64,000 nucleotides of DNA from Apteryx mantelli (taxonomy: Eukaryota > Chordata > Aves > Apterygiformes > Apterygidae): contig NC_089981.1 of assembly GCF_036417845.1 (NCBI RefSeq), positions 21,410,001 to 21,474,000 on the forward strand. Direction: 5' to 3'. This document shows positions 36,801 through 43,960 of this stretch, in pieces (within the stretch, counting starts at the first letter, position 1; the number at the start of each line of letters is the position of its first letter). The notes beneath the pieces were generated by a model. It had not been told where the DNA came from, made no database searches, and saw only the letters and a program-made list of their open reading frames with translations. Made by a program: the position numbers and the translations under genes.

Positions 36801-37306
36801 AAGAGTGGGAGCCAGGGACAGGGCAGGAGAGACACAGGGGAAAAGGAAGATGTCCTGCAGAACCTGCCAGCCCCAGGCACAGTCCCAGCCAGGACTGCTA
36901 GAAGTTGTCTGTGCCCGGTCATTTCTCCTCAGGCAGCCAGATGAAAACTGCAGTCGTGTTTAACACCTTTCAATATCGGGTGGAACAAGCCCTGCTGCAG
37001 CCACTCTCCTCCACCATGTCTTGAGCAGCCCAGCCTCTGCTCAGGGAACAACCATCCCGGTTGCGGGCACACTGCCTTCTGGTTCCCAAGGCAGACCTCG
37101 GGAAGTCACAGTTCAACAACACTGAGTCTTGCTACTAAAATGCATTCTGTCTTGTATCTCTTCTCACAGGAGAAAAACTGAAGTATTGCTTAGAAGAGAC
37201 TATATGCAGCTAGTTTCTACCTGATGGTTTTGCAGGATTTCATGGTGGAAAGAAGCTCAGCCCATCGAGATGGGTTCATCTCCTCACACTGGATGTCAAG
37301 TTCCAT
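27724..37306 (-). CDS. RNH1: Ribonuclease/angiogenin inhibitor (RNH1), complete gene
   Basis: Cytosolic leucine-rich-repeat protein that binds pancreatic-type ribonucleases and angiogenin extremely tightly and so protects RNA. Coding exons in transcript order are 37,306-37,221, 36,148-35,978, 34,225-34,055, 33,323-33,153, 32,180-32,010, 31,484-31,314, 30,168-29,998, 28,406-28,236 and 27,811-27,724. All introns have GT-AG ends and all junctions are in the same phase, so the repeat exons are interchangeable modules. The sum is 1,371 bp, 456 residues, against 461 in human. The missing five residues lie at the N-terminus (MELDIQCEEM, lacking the human duplicated LDIQ). Tryptophans equivalent to human 261, 263, 318 and 375, which contact the ligand, are all present. 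The C-terminal YDIYW contact segment reads YDIFW. I count about 29 cysteines, close to the 32 of human. No defect was seen. Confidence 0.96.
28236..28406 (-). CDS. RNH1: RNH1 leucine-rich repeat exon 7 of 7
   Basis: 171 bp from acceptor CCCTGCAG to donor AAT|GTGAGC. It encodes LGNCDLTAACCATLATIIVT then KQCLTELDLSYNTLEDEG and ICEALRNPNCKLQQI, an A-type plus B-type repeat. It contains six cysteines including a CC pair, the most of any exon in this gene. Confidence 0.95.
28407..29997 (-). other. RNH1 intron between repeat exons 6 and 7
   Basis: About 1.6 kb with no recognised feature. The part 28,733-29,591 is nearly free of open frames. Confidence 0.7.
29998..30168 (-). CDS. RNH1: RNH1 leucine-rich repeat exon 6 of 7
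   Basis: 171 bp from acceptor GCCTTACAG to donor TGTG|GTAAGG. It encodes VRECGLTTACCKAVSSALSV then HLKVLHIGENKLGDAGVELL and HPNCNIQSLW. The tryptophan coded across the incoming junction corresponds to human Trp318 and the one across the outgoing junction to human Trp375. Confidence 0.95.
30169..31313 (-). other. RNH1 intron between repeat exons 5 and 6
   Basis: About 1.1 kb. No repeat or exon recognised. Confidence 0.7.
31314..31484 (-). CDS. RNH1: RNH1 leucine-rich repeat exon 5 of 7
   Basis: 171 bp from acceptor CCTGCAG to donor TATG|GTGAGC. It encodes LWDCDLTSVSCKDLSRVIST then TLTEISLIDNNLRDSGMEIL and AELQELW. Together with the Trp coded across the upstream junction, LW at its start gives the W-x-W pair equivalent to human Trp261 and Trp263 in the ligand-binding surface. 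The usual C-terminal Cys of the repeat is replaced by Ala (DPKAELQ). Confidence 0.95.
31485..32009 (-). other. RNH1 intron between repeat exons 4 and 5
   Basis: About 0.5 kb, A/T-rich near the donor side. Nothing recognised. Confidence 0.7.
32010..32180 (-). CDS. RNH1: RNH1 leucine-rich repeat exon 4 of 7
   Basis: 171 bp from acceptor TTTCTGCAG to donor TATG|GTAAGG. It encodes LENCGITSDSCRDISAVLSN then SLIDLSVGDNKIGDSGLALL and CQGLLHPNCKIQKLW. It aligns with the human segment [20 protein letters not shown], giving firm register for the gene. Confidence 0.96.
32181..33152 (-). other. RNH1 intron between repeat exons 3 and 4
   Basis: About 1 kb. The central part, 32,520-32,850, is open in two minus frames, but the readings show no leucine-rich-repeat pattern and are taken as chance. 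Confidence 0.7.
33153..33323 (-). CDS. RNH1: RNH1 leucine-rich repeat exon 3 of 7
   Basis: 171 bp from acceptor CTCCTCACAG to donor TACA|GTAAGG. It encodes LEYCELTADIVEALNAALQT then TLKELSLSNNTLGDTAVKQL and CRGLVEARCDLELLQ. It matches the human segment starting LEYCSLSAASCEPL. The second cysteine of the repeat (human SC) is replaced by Val here. Confidence 0.95.
33324..34054 (-). other. RNH1 intron between repeat exons 2 and 3
   Basis: About 0.7 kb. Nothing recognised. Confidence 0.7.
34055..34225 (-). CDS. RNH1: RNH1 leucine-rich repeat exon 2 of 7
   Basis: 171 bp from acceptor CTCCTGCAG to donor TGCA|GTAAGT. It encodes LQNCNLTSASCETLRSVLSA then SLTELHVGDNRLGTAGVKVL and CQGLMNPNCKLQKLQ. 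It aligns with human [20 protein letters not shown]. Confidence 0.95.
34226..35977 (-). other. RNH1 intron between repeat exons 1 and 2
   Basis: About 1.75 kb, the longest intron inside the repeat region, and A/T-rich and open-frame-poor from 34,250 to 35,500. No repeat family recognised. A G-run lies near 35,571-35,580. Confidence 0.65.
35978..36148 (-). CDS. RNH1: RNH1 leucine-rich repeat exon 1 of 7
   Basis: 171 bp from acceptor CCTCTTTCAG to donor TATG|GTAAAA. It encodes LDDCNLSSSNCKDISSVINT then SLTELKLNNNELGDVGIEYL and SKGLLTPSCSLQKLW. It aligns with human [20 protein letters not shown], with the conserved NELGDVG motif. Confidence 0.96.
36149..37220 (-). other. RNH1 first coding intron
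   Basis: About 1.1 kb between the start-codon exon (donor GTAGAA) and the first repeat exon. Nothing recognised. Confidence 0.7.
37221..37306 (-). CDS. RNH1: RNH1 first coding exon
   Basis: The exon spans 37,221-37,326 with acceptor AAATTTTCAG and a short untranslated leader. The ATG at 37,306-37,304 starts MELDIQCEEMNPSRWAELLS and the exon continues to TMKSCKTIR, donor CAG|GTAGAA. Human starts [20 protein letters not shown]; the bird-like version lacks the internal five-residue near-duplication. It ends after two bases of an Arg codon, in phase with the repeat exons. Confidence 0.94.
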
Positions 37307-37326
37307 TTTGAAATTGGAGGTAAGAT

Positions 37327-39370
37327 CTGAAAATTTAAAACCAAGTTGTTACTTTTTCCATGGACAGGGAAAGATCTATCGCGGGGACCAGGAAGGTGCA
37401 ACTCCCCAGCGCGCCAGCCAGCATCAGATCCCCCCCAGTGAAATTGGGCTAATGAGTAACATTGTGTGAGGCACTTGCAACTGCAGTCACATGCTGTGCA
37501 GGGGCCACGTGCCTTGTCCATGCTTCAAAATGCAACAAAAGCTTACAGGAGTCAGGTTTTGGCAATTCTTTCATAATCACAGAATGAATGCTTGTATACG
37601 AGGAGCAGAACATGTGCTTATAGAAGAAATGTTCCTCCATGTTTTGATACTTGGACTTTAAAAAGTTACTCTGGTTGGGCAAACCTGAATAGAGGGAATC
37701 TAGGAAACGGTGATTTTTTTGCTCTGCAGTCGCACTGCATTACTGAACTATCTGTACACAGTGCCTTATAGAGCAGCTACAGATAAATAGGCATAAAAAT
37801 ATGCCAAGGCCGATAGCTGAGCTCTAGCCTGAGCCTCGCAGTCCAGCTGCCTGATCCATTAACCCTCCCGTGCTGCAGCGGGCAGCAGGGCCGCTCGGCC
37901 CAGCTCTAAAGCGGCGCTGGGCAATGTTATTTATGCTGCTACTTCAGCTACGCCCCCATCGGGGGCTCGTGTGGACCCTTCCCAGGAAGGGCAGGTGAAA
38001 GGGTATGGACGGTATCACAGCCAGGGCCCTGCTGGGTGATGAATGAAGTCTTGGGTGTCTCAGCCTTGCTAACGTGACTCAGACCAGAGGATATTTGTTT
38101 TAAGAAAAAATAAAAATCACACTGGAATGAGTCAGAAGAAGCGGGCATTGCTGACCGCACTTCATCACCGCCTTCCCCCCTCGGTCACCAGTAAGAATTT
38201 CTCCGTGGGCACAAGCCGGGGGTCCCAAACCGGGATTTGCACGCAGGCGAGTCTGGCAGCATACCGGGTGTCGCCCCCCGCGAAGCCCTCGGCCGGGCCA
38301 GGGGAGGAAGGAGGCGGGTCCCTAGCCTCAGTCCCATAGAGGTGCCACTCTCTGCATGAGGGGAGGAAGAAGGAAGGGCTGTTTTTTCCTTTTTTTCCCC
38401 TTCCCCTGAGCTCTGCCCCTTCCTGCAAGCCGAGGAAGGGACCCGTCGGGGAGCAGCAGCAGCTCGGTTTCTCGCCGCCGGGCGCTCTGCTGCCCCTCTC
38501 CCGCTCGCCCCGTTCCGGTGAACTGCCTCCTCCCGCTATAAGGGGTTCCCCCCCCCTTTCTCCCGCTAGGCTGCAGCTAAGACCTAACTCCAGAATGGCC
38601 TAGGCTTTGCCTAGATTATCTAAATTTACAGGAACTGGTCTAGCTCGAAGGGGGGGGCGGGGGGGCTTTCAGTTTCGCTCCTGCGAGGCGCCTTGGCCAG
38701 ATTTATGGCTTTTCCCCCCGCCCCGCGCTGTTGTTCTTCCCGTCCCGCCGCTTTTCGGTCACACAAAGAAAAAGGAGCCAGGTGCCCCCCCAACCCCCCC
38801 CCCTCCGCGCCGGGGCCGCCGCCGCCGCCCCCCTACCGCCGCCGCGGCCTCCCCGCTCCGCCGCCGCCGCTCCGCCGGGCCCCGCTCCGCTCCGCTCCGC
38901 CCCGCCCGCGGGGAGGGGCCGCGCCGCAGCGCCCCCTCTCGCCCCGTCCCCGCTTTGCTCCCCCCCCTTCTAGCGCTGCAGCCGCCGGGGGGCAAAGCGC
39001 AGGGGGGCTCTCCGGTCCCCCGTCCCCCCCCCCCCCCCCGGGAGCAGGGGCTCTGCCGCGGGAGAGGCTACCCGGGCCCGTCGCCGCCGCTCGAGGCGAA
39101 GCGGGCGAGCAGCTGCGCCGCTGCCGCGGCCCTCCGGGATGCGCCCGGTCGCCTCGCCCTGCCCTGCCCTGCCCGGGCTTCCCCGGGGCCGCCGCGCCCG
39201 CACCGACCCGAACGAGCCGAGGGAGGCTCCGCTGCCGCGTCCGGCCTAGCGCAGGAGCAGCGGTGCCAGAGCGCGGCCGTGGCCGGAACGCGTTCGTCAT
39301 CGCCCCGCTCCGCTTCCCCTCCCAGCCGCCGGCTGCTCCCTCTCTCCCTTTTCTTCTCTAATGCTCTCAC
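37327..39370 (-). other. RNH1 5' untranslated intron
   Basis: DNA between the promoter island and the start-codon exon. It holds two AP-1-type sites (38,075-38,081 and 38,128-38,134) and, from about 38,430 rightwards, the CpG island with G/C homopolymer runs. Confidence 0.55.
38075..38134. promoter_or_regulatory. Pair of AP-1 consensus sites
   Basis: TGACTCA at 38,075-38,081 and TGAGTCA at 38,128-38,134 are perfect AP-1/TRE heptamers about 50 bases apart, next to the RNH1 promoter island. Function is inferred from motif and position only. Confidence 0.35.
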
Positions 39371-39760
39371 CCCTGGAGAAAGCTCCTTTGGGCTTTCACG
39401 GGGCAGAGCAGAGAGGCTTCGGGGTACCAAGAGCCTCCCAGATTACAGTCTGGGTCCCCGAAGAGAAAAAACCTGTGCTTCTCCCCGTTTCTCCGTAAAA
39501 GTACCCCGGCCCCATCGTTCTGGCGCGCGCAACGGTTCTCCGATTAACCGCGACCAGCCGTGCCCTCCAAAGCAGGCCCCGCTCCGCGCGGCTTAAACTC
39601 TTCCGCGCCGCTGCCCCGGGAAGCAGAGCGGGAAGTTTAAGGAGTCTGAGGCCGGTTTTGTCTCGGGTACGTACCTCGCTCTTCAGGGCGCTGTGCGAAG
39701 GGAGCGACCGGGCCGCAGCTCAGTCCTTCCTGCCGTGGTTCCTACGCAACCTCTGCTGCT
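38430..39760. promoter_or_regulatory. CpG island, probable RNH1 promoter
   Basis: A dense CpG, GCC/CCG-rich block contrasts sharply with the flanks and lies just upstream of the RNH1 coding exons. Minus-strand donor-like sites at its right side, CCAGGG|GTGAGAG (exon edge 39,371) and AGCGAG|GTACGT (exon edge 39,675), could end alternative untranslated first exons. A 16-C run lies at 39,024-39,039 and G-runs at about 38,648-38,667. The long open frames here (for example 38,607-39,596 plus) are composition artefacts. Confidence 0.75.
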
Positions 39761-42700
39761 ATGCGCCCGGTGCCGGCTAGAGGGAGAAGAACAGTTCTGT
39801 GACGGCGATCGCTCTTTTTTCCCCCCCCTCAGCGTGGTTTTTCGGTGATTCACGACACCACTCGTGAATTCTGCCGGGCTCCGGAAGGACAGCTCAGCAG
39901 CTGTAGTGCGAATTTGTCGGCCTGGTGGTGATTATACACCAGGCGCAGTCGCGCCTGGGCTAGTGACAGTGCCAAGGGCCAGAGCAAACTTCCCCCCTAA
40001 AACTGCTGATGTCAGAGGCAGCTTTAATTCCCTTTCCCCGATCGTGTAGGCACTCGCCGGCCTTTAACCCAGAGCAAAGGAGTAGTCGCCATCGAAGGAG
40101 CCATCCGAAAATGAGGCCAGCACAGTGTTAAAACGTGGACAGAGGTGTCCAAATATGCGCCTGGGTTTGGAAACGCTCTTCTCGTGCAACACCTGTGCTG
40201 ACCGCGTGAGGACCGCCGCTCAGTTGGCTTCTCCAGATGCATGTGATCTGCGTCTGTTTTTCTCCCAAAGTTTGGGAACTGCCGGTTCCAAATGTGCCTC
40301 GCTGCCATCTCGCCCAGACGCGATGTTTCCTCCCCCGCCGCCGGCAGGGCCAGGCCCGGGCAGCTCCCCGCTCCCACGCGCTGCTGTCTAGTTTAGCCGG
40401 CAGGAGTCCTCCCCGTGCAACCTGGCCTGCGCCTCCCCAAAACTGCCCTCTCCGTTGAGCCCTGTGTGCCCAGCAGGCAGGGCCTCCCGCTTCTTGTTCC
40501 TGTACCTTCCCCTCCCAAACTCCTGCTAGCGCTTTACCTAACCCTTCCCCTCCCTGGGGAGTATTTTGCCTTTTGTAAAGCTGAATCGTGTGCTAATTGC
40601 GGTAACCTGATTTCTTCCTCCGTCTTCAGCAGTGAGAAGATGAACTGATGTTTCAATAGGCTGTGAGCAAACTGGAGGCAGAAGACAGATTCGGTTCTTC
40701 TCTCCTGCTGTCGCTGCCCCTAAAAGAGGAGACGGAGCAGGCTGTGAACCAACCTTTGCTCCGCAGTGGTTGCAAGAAGAGGCTGCTGGTGCTGCCATCT
40801 GCGCCTCGGAGCCGTGCTTCACACCTGGCTGCCCCTCCGGCCTGCTAGTCTGAGCTCATTAACTTCCTGCAGGGGCACGGAGAGAGCAGCTGCGTAAAGG
40901 CCCGTCCCAGCGGAGACAGCACCGCGTGAGTGTAATGACTTACTGGCATTAGCGCGGCAAGGCAGTGTTGCTGGCCTGGGCTCCTCTCGCAGCCTTTCGC
41001 CTTCGCGTCCCGCTGCCGCGTCTGTTCGCCTCGTGACGTGAGGCCCGTTTGCCTTTTCACTACAAGGCTGGAGTTTAATGCCGTGGGGAAGGAGGGGGGG
41101 CTCAAAGGTGCCGTGTGTTTGGCTCCTAGCAGGGCCTCCGTGGTGTCTGCCTTCCTGCTCCTGCTCACAAAAACGGTTTTTTAAAATGCTTAATTAAAGA
41201 CATGAAACTCTTCAGGGCAGGGACAGATCTCTCATTAGCTTGACTGTGTGATGCCTATCGGCAAACCCAGTAAATAAACACAGCCGTGGCAGTTGTAATA
41301 GCTAGTTCGTAAGAACGTGCCCAGCTCCATTTGTTGCACCCGGAGTCCTGTTTCGCCTCTTTTCGCCTCCCGTGGCACTTCCTCACTCCGCCGTGTTGTC
41401 CTTTCCCTGCCTGCAACCCATTTGTTCCTTGAGGGTGTGCGTGACGCTGGAAGCAGGGCTTTGTAGTGGGGAGAAAATGCAAAACTTCTGTCCTTCCCCC
41501 AGAGCCAGCGAACTGATAAAGCAGGCGGGAGAGGAAGCAGCCGCAGCATCTGTGGAGCCAGGGTGGAAAATCTGACACTGTGGATTAGCTGATGCCGTGG
41601 CAGCAAAAAAAAAGGGAGGTCGGTATACGGCTGGGAGCTGCGAGGGGGCCGACGGGGCCTTGTGCTCCTGAGCAAACACAGGCAAATGCTCGCGTGGGCT
41701 TGCGTGTGTGCGCGCGCATATGGCTGCGCTGTGCCGTGCCACGCCAGCTAATTGTAGGTTCCCACAAGAAAGCCAATAGAGAAGAATTTCTAACCGTTGT
41801 GATGTGGTCATCTTGTTCTTGTAAAAGAAAAGCTGGTCTCTTTGTTTCGTGCTGGGGTTTTTGGTTTTTTTTTTCTTTTTGGTTCAAGAATCCTTGTAAT
41901 GAAATAATGCTGTGATTGTATCCGCAGGGTTTTGTCACTGGAAGCTGTATACGCGTTTCCTCCCTAAGTTGTCGCCGGCGCAGTTTGGACAAAGAATTGC
42001 GGTTTCTAGATGTGTTAGTCAACACGAGCAGGTAGGTTGCACCCAACTGAATACCGAGTACAGAAAAAAACAGGCTCAGAGGAATTTCTCAGATAAAATT
42101 GCCAAGACAGGCACCAAAAATGCTGCCACCAGCGCTGGTCGCTGTGCCCAGCACGCCGTGCTAGCAGCCGTGCCAAGGAAAGGGGTGTTTGCCCAGGGCC
42201 TTGGGCTGCCTCCCAGCACCCGGCGGAGGAAGGTTTCCCCTCTGGGGCCGCTGCCCAGCCCAAGCATTTCTTTTGCATCCAGTTGCTTCTGCCCGAAGCC
42301 TGGGAGTTGTTCCCTGCCAGTCTGCAGAGGGCGATGCAGCCTCAGGTTGAGCAGACTTATCATCTTGCTTTATTTTCTCTGATGCTGAGGTTTCTTATGG
42401 GCACCAAGATTTTGCAGGGATTTGGGGCTTGAAATGGATGACTGGCTCCGGCCCTGTTATTTAAAGATATCAGGGCAAATGAGAAAACCGAGCCCGTAAA
42501 CACAAACCTACTTCTCGGTAGAGCCTCTTTGTGTAGGCTGTGCAGCAGCTGAGGAAATAGGAGACTGCAGAGGATCTCACCTTCCCATTAAAAGCCTGCT
42601 GCATGCGAATACTAGAATCATTTGTATAAACTTTGTAGACTGTTGTAGCGACAGCTGGTTATTTCATGTGTGTGTCTGGCAATCAAAAACCTGAGTATAA

Positions 42701-43307
42701 ACCAGCTTTAAAAGATCAGCATGAAAACTTCAAGCTAATCCGCCCCCCCCCCCCCCCCGGACTCATCTGTTTTTCAGACTCCAGTTAGCCATTGCCATTT
42801 TCTGAAAAGGTCAGATCGATCTCTGCTACCTACTGGAGAATTAATGGCTACTCAGACTTTCACTTTGGAAAAGTCATTGCATCCTGTCTTAAACACAGTT
42901 CTCGTTTGTGCTGTTCCAATCAAATTCCAGTTCACTGGGACTTGTTCTATTCAAATGGCCGTGCTGCTTAAAAAGAAGAGTTCGGGGATTATTTGGATTT
43001 TTAAAGACCGTGGTTACAACCTGCAGGAGTTATAGTGTGAAGCAGACATTACTGTTGAGCCAGGGGTTGGGCACAGATGTAGATGCATGCAAAGACCACA
43101 GCTGTGTAGCGCTGCTGTGCAAAATCTCTGCACGTGAGCTTGTCGTGATGGTTGGCGAGAAAGCAAAAGGTGCTTTTGCTGCACTGCTGTGTGTAAAGCA
43201 AAAAGCCTTCTGCTTGCTTTGTGTGGGGGTTAGGCAAAGGCCTCTATAAGAATTGACCTGACCGCAACCGTGGGGGGACAAGAAGAAAGGGAGACCGTGA
43301 GGGGAAG
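39761..43307. other. Intergenic DNA between RNH1 and the tRNA gene
   Basis: No convincing exon on either strand. It contains a 16-C run at 42,743-42,758 and a T-run near 41,860-41,880. The GC-rich stretch at 40,000-40,550 may be promoter flank. Confidence 0.5.
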
Positions 43308-43320
43308 AAAAAAAAAAAAA
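43308..43320 (-). terminator. Pol III T-run terminator of the tRNA gene
   Basis: Thirteen A on the plus strand give thirteen T on the minus strand, beginning four bases after the tRNA 3' end. A run of four or more T ends RNA polymerase III transcription. Confidence 0.9.
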
Positions 43321-43324
43321 TGCG

Positions 43325-43397
43325 TGGAGAATGCGGGCATCGATCCCGCTACCTCTCGCATGCTAAGCGAGCGCTCTACCATTTGAGCTAATTCCCC
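43325..43397 (-). tRNA. tRNA-Ala with anticodon AGC
   Basis: A 73-base cloverleaf can be drawn on the minus strand. The acceptor stem GGGGAAT pairs with ATTCTCC with one G-T wobble and discriminator A. The D arm reads TAGCTCAAATGGTAGAGC, the anticodon stem CTCGC/GCGAG encloses TTAGCAT with anticodon AGC, and the T arm GCGGG/CCCGC encloses ATCGATG. It has the A and B box regions and no intron, and the GGGATCGATGCCC T arm agrees with vertebrate tRNA-Ala(AGC). A T-run follows at once, so it looks functional. It supplies Ala-tRNA (A34 is normally edited to inosine to read GCU, GCC and GCA). Confidence 0.97.
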
Positions 43398-43960
43398 GCT
43401 GTAAGCGCTTTTTCCTCTCGCGCCGCCCCTATTCTCGTCTCGCGAGACGCCGCGCCGGGAACTACATGTCCCATGCGGCCCTGCGCGGATCCCCCCCGCG
43501 GGGCCCACTGCGCCTGCGCGGGGCGCCCCCGCCGGGGATTGGCGGTGGCGGCGCGCGGCGGGCCGGGGCCGGGTGCTGGGGCGCGCGCGCCGGAGGATGC
43601 GCGGCGGCGGCGGCGGCGCCGGGAGCTCGCGCCTGCCCGCCCGCCCGGCGCCGCGCGGTAAGGAGCCGGCGGGGCGGGGCGGGCGGGGGCCGCCCGGGGG
43701 TTGCACGGGGCTGCGCGCGCGGGGAAGGGGCAATTGCACGGGGCTGCAAAGGGCTGCGCGCGCCGGGGAGCGGGGCGTTGCGCGGGACCCCGCGTGCCGG
43801 GGGCAGCCCGCGTGGCGCGCGGGCGAGGCCGTTGGCCGTTGGCCGCGGCGCGGCGCTGCGCTGCGCTGAGGTAAAACCCCGCCGCCAGTGCCCCCTTCCT
43901 CCCGGTAAGGGCACCGCCGCGTCGCCGGCGGGCGAGGGGGGCCCTTCCCCGGCGGACAAG
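43390..43960. promoter_or_regulatory. Second CpG island, probable promoter
   Basis: A very CpG-dense block begins immediately 5' of the tRNA gene. Plus-strand donor-like sites occur at 43,658 (CGCG|GTAAGG), 43,868 (CTGAG|GTAAAA) and about 43,907 (CCCG|GTAAGG), suggesting one or more first exons of a gene read to the right. The 266-residue minus-strand open frame across it, and through the tRNA gene, is a composition artefact. Confidence 0.7.
43597..43657 (+). CDS. Candidate first coding exon of an unidentified gene
   Basis: An ATG with A at -3 opens MRGGGGGAGSSRLPARPAPR and runs to a strong donor, GCG|GTAAGG, inside the CpG island. The frame ends after one base of a codon. The Gly/Pro/Arg-rich start is typical of GC-rich first exons and gives no family information. 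A start MR-G recalls phosphatidylserine synthase 2 (PTDSS2), a neighbour of RNH1 in mammals, but no PTDSS2 membrane exon is visible to the right and the mammalian gene order would place it on the other side, so I do not assign it. It could also be noncoding. Confidence 0.35.

Noticed and set aside
38607-39596. 329-codon plus-strand frame in the CpG island
   Set aside because: Consists of Pro/Arg/Ala/Gly runs from GCC/CCG repeats; all frames are open there and the region behaves as a promoter.
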